Positions 46,617 through 57,781 of a DNA stretch of 64,000 bases are shown here, one piece after another; positions within the stretch are counted from its first letter, which is position 1; the number at the start of each line of letters is the position of its first letter. The position numbers were made by a program, and so were the translations under genes. Origin of the DNA: Girardinichthys multiradiatus. Lineage: Eukaryota; Chordata; Actinopteri; Cyprinodontiformes; Goodeidae. The stretch spans positions 7,589,663-7,653,662 of the forward strand of contig NC_061811.1 in NCBI RefSeq assembly GCF_021462225.1. The letters are read 5' to 3'. The notes under the pieces are model-generated. The model was not told where the DNA came from, did no database searches, and was given only the letters and a program-made list of their open reading frames with translations.

Positions 46617-47766
46617 AGGGTCTTACAAAAGTATTTGTTAGTTGTTGAACTTTTTAACTTTTTGTCACATTACAGACACAAACCTTAATGCATTTTATTG
46701 CATTTGATTTTAAGAGACAGACCAACACAAAGTAATGCATAATTCTGGAGTAGAAAGAAAATGAGACATGGCTTTAAAATAAAATATAAAAAATAAAATA
46801 CAAACAAATAAAATAAAAGTATGGTGTCCATTTGTTTCAGTCCCTTAACCCTGATACTCCTTCCAGTACAACAAACTGCCTTCAGAAGTCACAGTATAGT
46901 AAACATAGTCCACCTTGGTGTAATTTAATCTCAGAATTAATTCAGTTATTCTGTGAAGGCCTCAGAGGTCTACCTGAAGACCAAGGAACACAGCACAACA
47001 GTACGGCACAACTGTAGACCACCAAGACATGGTCATCCACCTAAACTGACAGGGTGGCCCAGAGGAACATTAACCAGAGAACCAGTTGAGAGGCTCATCA
47101 AAACTCTAGAAGAGCAGCAGAGATCCCCTGCTCAGGTGGGAAAATATGTTTGATAAGACAACTGTTATTCTTGGTCTAGAAAAAAGTAGCAAGAAAAATG
47201 CCATCGTTGGAAGAAAGCTATAAGAAGTAATGTTTACAGCTTGTCACAAACGGTGTGGAAACAGCAAAGTTGCGGAAGAATGTGCTCTGTTCAGAGGAGG
47301 TCAATTTCAGCTTCTTGGCTGACATGTAAAATGCTACGTGCGGAAGGAAACTGACACCTTGAACACACCCAAAGTGAAACACGGTGGTTGCATCATCATG
47401 CTGATGGGAGAATAGATCCAGCTGGACTATGACCCTAAACCTACAGCCAGAGTTACAGTGGAATGGATCAAATCAAACTATATTTTTGTTAGAATTAATA
47501 TTTTGCAAATAACCCAAAATGTTAGTCCTAAGATTAGCAAAGCAGGTAGAAACATACCCCAAAAGACTTGCAGCTATCCCCACAGTGAAAGCTGGTTGTG
47601 CAAAGCATTGACTCATGAGGAACTGAATACATACATGTTACAGTTTATCTGTAAAACAAAAATTAAAAACTATGCATTCCATCTGCATTCCAATAAAATA
47701 CAATGACGTTTAAGACTGTAATGTGACAGAATCAAAGGGTTTGAATATGTTTACTCTGTAAAGCCA
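46617..47766 (+). pseudogene. Decayed Tc1-type element
   Basis: 46617-46760 has a Tc1-like terminal repeat ('tttgtcacattacagacaca') and 47690-47760 its approximate inverse ('actgtaatgtgacagaatc'). Between them 46950-47140 matches the DNA-binding part of a Tc1 transposase (cagaggtctacctgaagacc...). Stops and frameshifts throughout; no catalytic triad. It lies between the converging 3' ends of the Ig-receptor gene and ptafr. Confidence 0.65.
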
Positions 47767-48167
47767 AAGCTCACCATCAACTTAAACAATTAACTAAAAA
47801 ACAGAAAGCTGCAAATGTGCATTTTTTGACAGCATCTTTGTTAAGGTTCAAGGTTGTGAAATGTCAGTAGAAATCTATTTCCTGCAGCTTGTTCCAGGAA
47901 CAAAAGAGGCTTAAAATTTGAAAAAAGAGAGTAAAGATGAGGTACTTTCATAAAGAAGTTTGATGTTATATGGTAACAAAACTAAATGGTATTTGAGTAA
48001 ATGAAGCTTGGTGTGTAGGAACATAAAACAAGAACAAGTTACAACTCATAAAAACATTCAAGCAAAACAGAAAGATACAAAATGACTAATTTACTTTGAA
48101 AAATACTGGTAGTCCAGCTCAAAATGTGACATGTATCACACAAAAACCTTGTACCTTGTGTCTGAAA

Positions 48168-49304
48168 TCACTGAGTTATTTCCTCGTTTGGCTGTTGGTG
48201 GATGCTCTGGAGTTTTTGGCTCTGGTTTCGGTCATCCATGGATATCTGTGTGTTACCTGATTGAGTGCAAGCTTCCCCTTTCAATAACTTTCTTATGTGC
48301 TTCTTGATGAATCTCCTGAACCTCTTTGTAGCAAAAAAATACACCACAGGATCCAGAATGCAGTTGAGGCCCATCAGAACTAAGGTGATCTGATGCGCGT
48401 CGTTGAGTGCCTGACGTGTGTCCTGGCCCCAGTTAACGTGGCCCCAGCCGTCCTTGATCTGCAGCACAGCCAGCACCCAGGGGCCCTGGACAATGTGGTG
48501 GGGCAGAAAGCACAACACAAACACCCCCACCACCGCCAGGAGCATCTGCAGAGCTCTCCTCTTCACCCCTCTGGCCTTTTTGGGCCTTTTATATGTAGAT
48601 GTCATCGTTCTGATCGTGCCAGAGCAAAACTCTGATTGTGGTATACTCTGAGAAAGCAAGGCTAGGGCAATAAGGAAATTGCACACCACAACAAGAAAAA
48701 ACACAACAAAAAACATCCCAATTATTAGAAAATGCATAACAGCCACTTTCTTCTTTTGATAATCCGTTTCATTGTGGTACCCCTCGAAGCATCGAGTTAT
48801 GTGTCCATCACTGTTGGTACCAGGTGATGTCATGTTGGGAATGGTCAATGCTGTGGTAGACGCCCAGATTATGATGCACACAATGATCCCGCGGCACCTG
48901 TGGTCCGACGAGGCTGCGTCCAGAGGCCGAGTGACCGCCCAATACCGGTTGAGGCTGATCGCTCCGAGGAAGAGGATGGTGCCATAGGTGTTGATGAAAA
49001 AGAACGATCCCGTCAGCTGGCACATGAAATCCTTGAAAATCCAGTCCCCCCCACGTTTGTAATAGCCAATCCAGAAGGGCAGCACACACACAAAAAGGAG
49101 ATCAGCAATGGTCAGGTTATACATGTAGATGCGGATTTCTCCCATGGCCTTTGCTTCACGGAGGCACCGCAGGACGAACAGCACGTAAAGATTGGCGAAG
49201 AAGCCCACAACGAAGAAGATGCTGTAGGTGACGGAGAAGAGCACATAGCGAAACTCTGAATCCAGAAAGGTCTGGTTCACAGCCATGTGATGTGATTTTT
49301 CCAT
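48168..49304 (-). CDS. ptafr: Platelet-activating factor receptor (class A GPCR)
   Basis: 378 codons in one exon; mammalian receptors are about 342. The N-terminus DSEFRY leads into TM1, as in PAF receptors. Cys95 (start of TM3) and Cys172 (ITRCFEGY, loop 2) can form the standard disulfide. The DRY box reads NRY (119-121, then WAVTRP). TM6 has CFLPHH (265-270); TM7 reads LDPVVYFF, the DPxxY variant typical of this receptor. N-glycosylation sequons: N10, N157, N178. The Ser/Thr-containing tail can serve arrestin regulation. Intracellular loop 3 carries about 20 extra residues (roughly 225-245, basic at its end) and loop 3 outside is longer than in mammals. The family binds the phospholipid PAF at the plasma membrane and signals through Gq/Gi in inflammation. 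A splice acceptor lies 9 bp upstream of the ATG; M1 is favoured over M7 because it is first after that acceptor. Confidence 0.92.
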   Translation of the reverse strand: MEKSHHMAVNQTFLDSEFRYVLFSVTYSIFFVVGFFANLYVLFVLRCLREAKAMGEIRIYMYNLTIADLLFVCVLPFWIGYYKRGGDWIFKDFMCQLTGSFFFINTYGTILFLGAISLNRYWAVTRPLDAASSDHRCRGIIVCIIIWASTTALTIPNMTSPGTNSDGHITRCFEGYHNETDYQKKKVAVMHFLIIGMFFVVFFLVVVCNFLIALALLSQSIPQSEFCSGTIRTMTSTYKRPKKARGVKRRALQMLLAVVGVFVLCFLPHHIVQGPWVLAVLQIKDGWGHVNWGQDTRQALNDAHQITLVLMGLNCILDPVVYFFATKRFRRFIKKHIRKLLKGEACTQSGNTQISMDDRNQSQKLQSIHQQPNEEITQ

Positions 49305-49314
49305 AATTTCTTCC
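49305..49314 (-). promoter_or_regulatory. ptafr: Splice acceptor before the ptafr coding exon
   Basis: On the minus strand a T-rich tract with 'gatttcctcag' is followed by 'gaagaaattATGG'. The AG is at 49315-49314 and the exon starts at 49313. It implies an untranslated upstream exon, as in mammalian PTAFR genes. Confidence 0.7.
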
Positions 49315-49315
49315 T

Positions 49316-51186
49316 GAGGAAATCAAAAAATAATTAATAGTGTCCAACCACCACATGAAGCAGTACATAAGAGAATAAGTGAGCAACAGGCTTCGATAGT
49401 TGTTTCAAGGGTTTTTTTCAGGATGTGAAAGTAAACTGAGTCAGCAGGTTCTGTCTAAGTTTAAGGAGCCAGGAAAAACAAATGGAGGCAGAGAGCGAAT
49501 CTCATAATCAACCAAAACTGAAACAGTAGCTGTGCATCTTTAAGCAGGCATGCTTTAATTTAACTATAATTTTTTATGTCATCTTTTGATTCTTTTTGCT
49601 CTTTCTGTTAAGCAGAAAAAACTGGGTTCTAGTTGACAAATACAAATATAAAAACCAAACAATTTAAATGCACAAATTAATCAGGTCAGACCTATAATAA
49701 CACATTTTTTCTTTACTTTCTGAGCTTTTTATTTGATCTCTTCTCTGTTATGAATATTCTCCCTTCAACGGCACAAACATAAGTGGTGGGAAAGTCAACT
49801 CCTTACGAGGGTCGCTACAGTATTTCGTCTTTGAACCAACCTTTGGATTTTAAGCTTTCATTTCCAGTGACTGTAGTTGTTTTTGCTTACTTTAGTAAAC
49901 CAGCAGGATTTTATTATTTAGACATAATTAACCATTAAAGAAAAATAATGAGATTTTTTTCTGACATTTTAAACTCTCTTTAGAATGCAAGAATATTTGT
50001 ATCACCCTGATATGTCATGATGCAAGAAACAGTTTATTCTGATGTGTGACACTAACACAAATCAAAGTGCCTGTTTTTACATTTTCTTTTTGGCACAAGT
50101 GGCCTTAATTGATATCTACCAGACAAGAAATGGGCAGAAGGGGGGTGGGGGGGAGACTTGCAGCAAAGGTTTAAAAAAGGAGAATCGAATCCAGAGCAGC
50201 TGGTCGAGGAGCACCGCTCTACTGCTACCTCACGCAGTTCAACCAGACCTTCAGACAGAACCAGAACTTCTGATAGTTAGACTTCATTCAGTTTTATAAA
50301 TGAGCATTCGCCAAATATATTTTTTTTATTGCATCGATGCAAGTTCCATGCCTTTTTTTGGTGTTTTTACATAATTAATCATAAAATATATGACAGTGTT
50401 ATATCTAATACATTAATCGTATATATTTAAACAAAAGTTTTAATTTATTAGTGACCAGCACCAAAAATCGCTGAATATCAGTTGAAATGTGAATATTTAA
50501 ATCCCAAATCTCAGTGTTCCTTTGAATCATGCTAGTTTATGCTTCAGATTAAAATAACTATGTTGATACATAATGAGACTAATCCTTTATTTAAGAAGTT
50601 AGTCTTATGGGCACACTTTGTTTCTTTCTCTCTTTGACCCAGCTAACCACATAAAGCAGAGCCATTTTCTTACATGTTCCTGTCTGAGCACTTTGACACA
50701 TTTAATCTTTTTCATCTATGACGTTACTGGAACTGAACGAAGAAAACGTGTCTTAGAGGTGACTGTCTTGAATAACAGGGCACAAGTATGAATTGACCAC
50801 ATTCGTCCTTTAACACAGCTTTTTTTTCCTTCTTGACGGTGCACCATAAAGTCTTACAAACGTCAGCTATGCACCAAAAGAGAACGGGGTGGGTGCTGAA
50901 CATTCATAGATTCACAAACAGAAAAACTCACATGTGGTAAATGCTTCAATGGCTCCTTAATTTGGAACCTGTAATGTGCAATAACATGTTTTCTACCACT
51001 TACTGAAAATCATCTATTTTCTCATAGCTGAGACTCTTGGAAAGGAAATGGTGAATCTGGCTGTTATCAGGTTATCATCACAACGCGAAAGATAATTTGC
51101 GTTTACATCAGATCAACTACAATATTTGATCTCCAACAAAAAAATACATTATTTCCGCTCACTTTGGATTCTGGGTTTTGTTGGTG
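49316..51186. other. ptafr intron, nothing recognised
   Basis: AT-rich DNA with no exon or clear repeat. G-run near 50139-50154. Confidence 0.45.
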
Positions 51187-52205
51187 TACAGTTGTGCTCA
51201 AAGTTTACACACCCTGGCAGAATTTCTGATTGTTGGGCCATTTTCCAGCGAGTATGAACTATAAAACAATAACTTTATTATAGTTTGTGGTTGGGTCAAG
51301 CCGTTAATTTTCAAGCTATTGTGTCTTAAATCATAATGACAACAGAAACTACGCAAATGACCCTGATCAAATGTTTACATAACCTGGAAGCTTACACACA
51401 AGTTGATGCATATGGGTTTAATTTGCCCCAAAAGGTAACCATCCTGACCTGTGACTTTAGTGAAGCGCCTTGAGACGACATGTGTTGTGAATTGGCGCTG
51501 TATAAATAAACTGAATTGAATTGAATCTGTTTTATTGTAAATAGTGTGTTTTTATTTAAAGTCATTGAGTTTGTGGGCTCCTTGTAGACCTCTGCATGTT
51601 TTATCAAGAGCTGCTCTAACATTTGAACTCAGAGTCATGGGGAAAAACATAATGAACGACATAAAACAGGAAGACATATCTAAAGAAATTAGAAAATACC
51701 AGTCAAAAGCATTTAAACTCTAATTAAGGAGTAGAGAATTACATATTCTGTTGAAACCAAACCATAGTCAAGTACGCCAACACACAGATTAACCAAAACT
51801 ACCAGCAAAATTGTTCAGGATTTAAATAATTCAAACAGACTTTATGAAAATAAGTAGTGTGGGTGTTTTATGATGTAGAATAAGGAGGACTTCAGGTTCC
51901 AGGTGCCAGAAGAAAGCCATTACTATGCCAAGCAGTAAAGAGGCAGGGAAATATGAATGATTCACTATCTTTATCATTGCAGGAAATATACTGTCTGATT
52001 CAGAAGTACCTTAAAAGACATCAAGCTGTCTTTGATGAAGAAATACAAGATATTAAAACCTGAGTTATGTAAACTTTCGATCAGGGTCATTTGCGTAGTT
52101 TTTGGAGGTCAAATATAATTAAAAAGCACAAAAATGTTTTTGGGAATAAATAGCTTCACTCAAACTATAACAGTTAGTGAAAGAAAATATTTTATTGTCA
52201 TTCAT
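51187..52205. mobile_element. Tc1-type element remnant in the ptafr intron
   Basis: After TA at 51187-51188 the terminal motif 'cagttgtgctcaaagtttac' appears. A block 'actacgcaaatgaccctgat' at 51350 recurs inverted near 52080-52100, giving long terminal inverted repeats. 51640-51790 looks like relics of a transposase gene. Right end approximate. An L2 tail fragment is inserted at 51444-51526. Confidence 0.6.
51444..51526 (+). mobile_element. L2-type LINE 3' tail fragment
   Basis: 'gaattggcgctgtataaata' plus TGAAT repeats, identical in layout to the ends of the L2 copies at 2294, 25800 and 54306. About 80 bp only, a severely 5'-truncated insertion. Confidence 0.8.
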
Positions 52206-53129
52206 AATCTCTAAAGATGGACCATACCATACTATACCGTGCCATACCAAATTTATTTAGAAACCACGGCTGAAACAATGTGCTGCACACTGCATACTTT
52301 AAACATATACATTAAAAGAAAAAAATACAAAATATGACCTAAGAATGATTAAAAAAAGAAAATATAATAAAAACAAAACAGTCAAACTAAGTCTCACTGA
52401 GATGGAAATCCAGTCTTAAGTTGTAGTTATTTTCTCATTTGTGAATACCACTCAACCTTTGGAACAACTTGAAACAGTCAACGGTAACACTGTATTGATG
52501 TGCAATTTACATTTCTACATTTATTTAGCTAAGAGGATCATAAAAAGTTAAATACAGGACTGTTTTGTTTTAGAGAGATTAAGAATCAGAGATAGCCAAG
52601 TTGGATACGCAGGGTCCATACTTTAGTTTCCACCCTGTGTGATATATTATATGTTACTCAGTGGTGTTAACTTGTCCATGTTTAAGTTTGCTTTTGTAAT
52701 TACTGGGGAAATGTTGAATCTGCAAACATCAAATATGGAGAGAGCAAGATTTTATTGACCTAAACAACAATTTTAATCGAGTGTTGGGTCCACTATTCAT
52801 TTTGTAGGTTTGCGGGGAAGTTTGAATGTCTGAAGATTAATTCCTTTTGACTGGCGTTGTTGGTTTTTTGCATCATAGGGTTTGCAGTTTTGACACCGCA
52901 TAATAACACCCGAGTTCCTCAGCCAAAACTACACACCACCAAACCAAATGAATACCACTTCTAAAAAGATGTTGATAAAAGAAGGAATTAATAAATAAAC
53001 ATACAAATTTAAGAATAACTAAATGTATTTTAAGACCTAGTATGGAAAACTGGGGAATATTTAGGACTTTAAGGCCACTTGACTGAATCCACCTTGTCCT
53101 CCACATGATGCAGTTTTCTAGTGCCAGAG
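52206..53129. other. ptafr intron, nothing recognised
   Basis: AT-rich non-coding DNA; no exon supported. Confidence 0.4.
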
Positions 53130-53250
53130 CAAGCAAAGCATCTCCACAGCATCACAAAGCCACCACCATGCTTTACTATAGGAACACACCCTCCATTTCT
53201 GCTACCTGTATGACCCCTTCTCTTTTCCAATGGTTATAATCAGTCTGACA
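53130..53250 (-). pseudogene. Tc1-type fragment
   Basis: 'gcatctccacagcatcacaa' followed by 'gccaccaccatgcttta' resembles the complement of the GGGSxM region of Tc1 transposases. Confidence 0.45.
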
Positions 53251-53254
53251 GAGG

Positions 53255-53322
53255 GAGGTATCCCAATCGTTGTGTTTTTTAGTATAACAATGGCCATCAG
53301 TGGGCTCTAGATGGACAAACTG
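53255..53322. repeat. Short dispersed repeat, partner of 763-835
   Basis: Nearly identical to 763-835 and joined directly to an L2 copy at 53321. Confidence 0.6.
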
Positions 53323-54306
53323 TCTACTTTTAAGGCTAGGCTTAAAACTTTCCTTTTTGATAAAGCTTATAGTTAGAGTGGCTTAGGTTATCCTGAGCTA
53401 TCTCTGTAGTTATGCTGCTATAGGCTTAGTCTGCTGGAGGACATAATGACCACTTTCACCCTCTTCGCTACATTCTCACACTACTCTCCAATTTTGCATT
53501 ATTTGCTGTTATTTAACCTTGTTCTCTATCTTTTCTCTTCCTAGAAGCTACACCTGGCCTGGCTCTGTGTCTACCTGTGACACCTTTCTGGAGAGGGGAA
53601 TCGTCCGAGCTTCTGCTGGCAACAACTTAATGCTCACCCTCTACAGATGATCCACATGGCCCTGTCTTTTAGTGTTTAACCCTTTCTGTCTCCTAGACAT
53701 TGCTACTGACTGAGCTTTTACTGTAACTAACTCTATGTGCTCTCTTTCAGACTCTAACCTTGAAAACTGGCTCAGAGTTTATCTGTTTTTTCTTCCTAGA
53801 TTAAACGACTAAAGAAGCTACATCCATTAACATTTACTTTTCCTTCCCATAGAAAGGACACCTGGATCAGTGATTCTTTGTTCTCTTTGTGTCTCTGCTC
53901 TGTTCTCTCAAACCCCCAGTCGGTCGTGGCAGATGGTCGCTCACACTGAGCCTGGTTCTGCTGGAGGTTTCTTCCTGTTAAAAGGGAGTTTTTCCTCTCC
54001 ACTGTCGCTACATGCATGCTCAGTATGAGGGATTGCTGCAAAGTCAATGCCAGTAACTGTCCACTGTCTCTACATGCTCATCCAGGAGGAGTGAATGCTG
54101 CAAGTCACTGACTGGATGCAATCTGCTGGGTTTCCTTAGACAGAAAAACTTTTTATCCAATTTGAATAAATAACTGAATCTGACTGCCCTGTTCAATGAT
54201 TAGGTTTAATTGGAATGTATGAACCTGACTTTGTGAAGTGCCTTGAGACAACATGTGTTGTGAAGTGGCGCTGTATAAATAAACTGAATTTAAACTGAAT
54301 TGAATG
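53321..54306 (+). mobile_element. L2/CR1-group LINE, 3' end (copy 3)
   Basis: Begins with the last 16 or so RT codons ('STFKARLKTFLFDKAYS' at about 53322-53374), then the same 3' UTR as 24870-25800 and the tail at 54270-54306. 5'-truncated; non-coding in effect. Lies in the ptafr intron, opposite to the gene. Confidence 0.8.
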
Positions 54307-55508
54307 GTGTTCTTTTTACCGTATGCTTCCTGCTTCCTCCTTTAGTGATATCTCTGATCCATAGGTCTGAAAAGTTCCTGTATTGATTTGTCTTCCATGT
54401 AACAGAATCCAAAAACCACATTGGTTAACTATTATAGATGTGAGCAAACTTGACTTCTCTTTTTTTTTAGGTCAGTATTGATGTGTATTTTGACATTTAG
54501 ACATGGTGCCCTTTAGCTTTTAGCATGTGCCTCACTGTTAAAGCTGAAACTTGATTGGATGCTGCCACCAAGTGTTATGCAGGTTATTTGCAAGTCAGTC
54601 GAGGGTCTTTGACCACCTGTCTCTTCAGGAACCCTGTGATAACTTCCTCTTCCTGCCGCTACGTACTGTAGGTAATGTTCCTTTAACTTAAAACGTTTGA
54701 ACTATGCCTCCAACTGTATCTCTAGGTAAACTCAGAGCCCTTGTTAGCGTTTTGCATTTTGTCCTTGTTTTGCAAGGCAGTGACCTGTTCTCTAAACTCT
54801 GGACAATTGTTTTGGCTAAGCCGTTTTCTGACGTGCAATAATTTGTAAGCACTACCAATCCAGGTATTGGAGGTGTTCTATCTCAAACACCTGATGCAAC
54901 TAATGAAGCCCTTGATGGGTTTGGCTGAGACTAAATGTGGGCTCTTCTGAAGAGTTATATAGTGAGGTTGAACAAATTCACAACACTACAGTGGTCATTT
55001 TAGGTAGGATTTAGTGGTGAATTTGGATAAAATAATCCAGGTTTTGCCAATAAACCTAATTTGCTATGAGAGTTGAGAGATTTTATCAATGTGTTGTTGT
55101 TGTTCTCTTTACCTGTCAGTGGTCATAATGTTATGCCTGATATGCGCAGGAGTTGTTTGATGGGATAAAAACAGTAAAGCCCTCAGAAATTCCTAATAAT
55201 CAGAAAGTAAAAAGTAGAACAAACTTCATTACTTTATTTTCAAGAACTTTTTGAAATTTATATACCAATGTCAAAATAATGCAAAGATATCAATAAGCAG
55301 TCATAATAAATAAATGTCACTGTCTGCCTCATTGCCACATCTGTCTGTCGTCATGAGAGCTCGACTTTAAGGCGTCTATTTATATATTTCTGTTTCTATG
55401 AATTTACATAGAATTATATGGGCTATGAAACCGACTTGATATACTTTTATACATAGGCTGCTGTTTTTAAACTGATACAGAGAAGAAGCGAGAAAATTAC
55501 TTACGTAC
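54307..55508. other. ptafr intron near the first exon
   Basis: No exon recognised. 54500-54730 may be decayed DNA-transposon sequence. The remainder is AT-rich. Confidence 0.35.
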
Positions 55509-55700
55509 CGATCAGATGTCAGGATGATTACGCTGAAGTCTCTCTACCAACATGAGTCGCTTCAGCGCTCAGTGGCTCCTTCAGCTCAGGCAAGTCCGGG
55601 GTGTGTCTCCGAAGCTTCAGCGAAGGAGGAAATCCCCGCATGAAGCAAGACGCAATTACTTCTCCAGTTTTATTTCACGGTTTTGCTCGAATTCACCATA
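55509..55700 (-). other. ptafr: Predicted untranslated first exon of ptafr
   Basis: On the minus strand the sequence 'ctgatcg|gtacgtaa' gives a strong splice donor, with the exon's last base at 55509, matching the acceptor at 49313 (6.2-kb intron). The region is GC- and CpG-richer than its surroundings, as expected near a promoter. The 5' limit is unknown. It contains two upstream ATGs, each opening a short reading frame that stops within the exon (55553-55512, 13 codons; 55641-55528, 37 codons), which could lower translation of the receptor. The link to ptafr is inferred from strand, splice-site fit and lack of another gene between. Confidence 0.5.
55628..55637 (-). promoter_or_regulatory. 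Consensus NF-kappaB site
   Basis: GGGGATTTCC on the minus strand is a full match to the kappaB consensus GGGRNWYYCC. It lies within about 130 bp of the first-exon donor of ptafr. Function inferred. Confidence 0.4.
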
Positions 55701-55759
55701 AACTCATCACGGCGCCCAGTTTGTTGCAATGTTGGAAATCTCCGCCTGGCTTTTATTTG

Positions 55760-55767
55760 TGACGTCA
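55760..55767. promoter_or_regulatory. Full CRE palindrome (TGACGTCA)
   Basis: An exact CREB/ATF site about 250 bp upstream of the predicted first-exon donor of ptafr, in a CpG-poor stretch where its CpG has survived. Confidence 0.4.
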
Positions 55768-55770
55768 CAG

Positions 55771-56040
55771 AAATATGGATTTATTCCACTGAGAAAATTA
55801 ATTGAAATAATAATATAAAAGCATAGGATTTGCCTATCAGAAACGTAAAACAAACATTTAGTTATTTGACTTTTGCTCTTAAAATACAAAATAATCAGCA
55901 GAAATGTTAATTTGCTATGTTTTACTTCATTTGAAGACATCACCAGCAAATAGAAAAAAATTGCTCTTTTTTTTATCATTCCGATACTCGCCACCTTTGA
56001 CACTTATACAGCAAAGTATAGGCTTGCTGTTTCTCTTTAT
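55771..56040. other. Upstream of ptafr, nothing recognised
   Basis: AT-rich; no exon or repeat supported. Confidence 0.35.
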
Positions 56041-56042
56041 TC

Positions 56043-56094
<52 letters not shown>

Positions 56095-56096
56095 TA
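56041..56096. repeat. (ATT)n microsatellite
   Basis: About 18 units with one TTT variant, followed by G-rich DNA and then a SINE, the same ATT/SINE-head arrangement as at 32274/32275. Confidence 0.9.
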
Positions 56097-56132
56097 GTTT
56101 GTTGGGGGTTTTTCGGGGGGCGGGGGTGGGGG

Positions 56133-56455
56133 GCTGCACGGTGGCGCAGCCTCCTTGGTTCGACTCCCGGCATGGAGTTTGCATGTTCTCCGGGTCCGGC
56201 TTCCTTCCACAGTCCAAAAGCGTGACTTTTAGGTTAATTAGTTTCTCTAAATTGCCCTTAGGCAACAAGTCATTTACACCTTTGTGAATGAGTGTGTGCA
56301 TGGTTGTTTGTCCTGTATGTCTCTGTGTTGCCCTGTGATAGATCAGCGTCCTGTCTAGGGTGTGCCCTGCCTCTCCCCCATAGACTACTAGAGATAGGCA
56401 TCAACTCCCCCGTGTCCATCTATGAAATTAAGCGGTATAGAATTTGAATGAATGA
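56133..56455 (+). mobile_element. tRNA-derived SINE, internally deleted copy
   Basis: 'gctgcacggtggcgcag' (A-box side), 'ggttcgactcccggc' (B box) and the body ('ctctaaattgcccttaggca', 'tgtgtgcatggttgtttgt') match 31919-32274 inverted. Part of the tRNA-like head between the two boxes is missing. It ends with GAAT repeats. Confidence 0.75.
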
Positions 56456-56511
56456 ATCGTTTTTTGAACTTTTACTACATATTCTGCTCATGCCCACTGC
56501 GGAAAGAGACA

Positions 56512-57781
56512 CAAGGGTTGGACAATGAAACTGAAACACTTGTCATTTTAGTGTGGGAGGTTTCATGGCTAAATTGGATCAGCCTGGTAGCCAGTCTTCA
56601 TTGATTGCACATTGCACCAGTAAGAGCAGAGTGTGAAGGTTCAATTAGCAGGGTAAGAGCACAGTTTTGCTCAAAATATTGAAATGTAGACAACATTATG
56701 GGTGACATACCAGAGTTCAAAAGAGGACGAATTGTTGGTGCACGTCTAGCTGGCGCATCTGTGACCAAGACAGCAAGTCTTTGTGATGTATCAAGAGCCA
56801 CGATATCCAGGGTAATGTCAGCATACCACCAAGAAGGACGAACCACATCCAACAGGATTAACTGTGGACGCAAGATGAAGCTGTCTGAAAGGGATGTTCG
56901 GGTGCTAACCCGGATTGTATCCAAAAAACATAAAACCACGGCTGCCCAAATCACGGCAGAATTAAATATGCACCTCAACTCTCCTGTTTCCACCTGAACT
57001 GTCCATCAGGAGCTCCACAGGGTCAATATACACGGCCAGGCTGCTATAGCCAAACCTTTGGTCACTCATGCCAATGCCAAACGTCGGTTTCAATGGTGCA
57101 AGGAGCGCAAATCTTGGGCTGTGGACAATGTGAAACATGTATTGTTCTCTGATGAGTCCACCTTTACTGTTTTCCACATATCCAGGAGAGTTACGGTGTG
57201 GAGAAGCCCCAAAGAAGCGTACCACCCAGATTGTTGCATGCCCAGAATGAAGCATGGGGGTGGATCAGTGATGGTTTGGGCTGCCATATCATGGCATTCC
57301 CTTGGCCCAATACTTGTGCTAGATGGGCGCGTCGCTGCCAAGGACTACCGAACCATTCTTTAGGACCATGTGCATCCAATGGTTCAAACATTGTATCCTG
57401 AAGGCGGTGCCGTGTATCAGGATGACAATGCACCAATACACACAGCAAGACTGGTGAAAGATTGGTTTGATGACCATGAAAGGGAAGTTGAACATCTCCC
57501 ATGGCCTGCACAGTCACCAGATCTAAATATTATTGAGCCACTTTGGGTTGTTTTGGAGGAGCGAGTCAGGAAACGTTTTCCTCCACCAGTATCATGTAGT
57601 GACCTGGCCACTATCCTGCAAGAAGAATGGCTTAAAATCCTTCTGACCACTGTGCAGGACTTGTATATGTCATTCCCAAGACGAATTGATGCTGTATTGG
57701 CCGTAAAAGGAGGCCCTACACCATACTAATAAATTATTGTGGTCTAAAACCAGGTGTTTCAGTTTCATTGTCCAACCCCTG
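56512..57781 (+). mobile_element. Tc1/mariner element, family A, full length (copy A2)
   Basis: Ends 'caagggttggacaatgaaac' and (reverse complement) 'caggggttggacaatgaaac'. The right TA at 57782-57783 is intact; the left TA has decayed to CA. Length 1270 bp. Near-identical along its length to A1 (17880-19135). Confidence 0.9.
56698..57729 (+). pseudogene. Tc1 transposase with two nonsense codons (family A2)
   Basis: A single frame of 343 codons from MGDIPEF to TPY, interrupted only by TGA at 56995-56997 (a CGA in A1, a CpG-type change) and TAG at 57361-57363. No frameshift is seen. N-terminal helix-turn-helix region 'TKTASLCDVSRATISRVM', then the catalytic domain with LFSDES, YQDDNAPIHTA and NIIEPLW. 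The distance from the second Asp to the Glu fits DD34E. The lesions make the gene inactive unless translational readthrough occurs. Confidence 0.88.

Noticed and set aside
48393..49259. Several plus-strand frames of 71-119 codons opposite ptafr
   Set aside because: Antisense shadows of the GPCR coding exon without domains.
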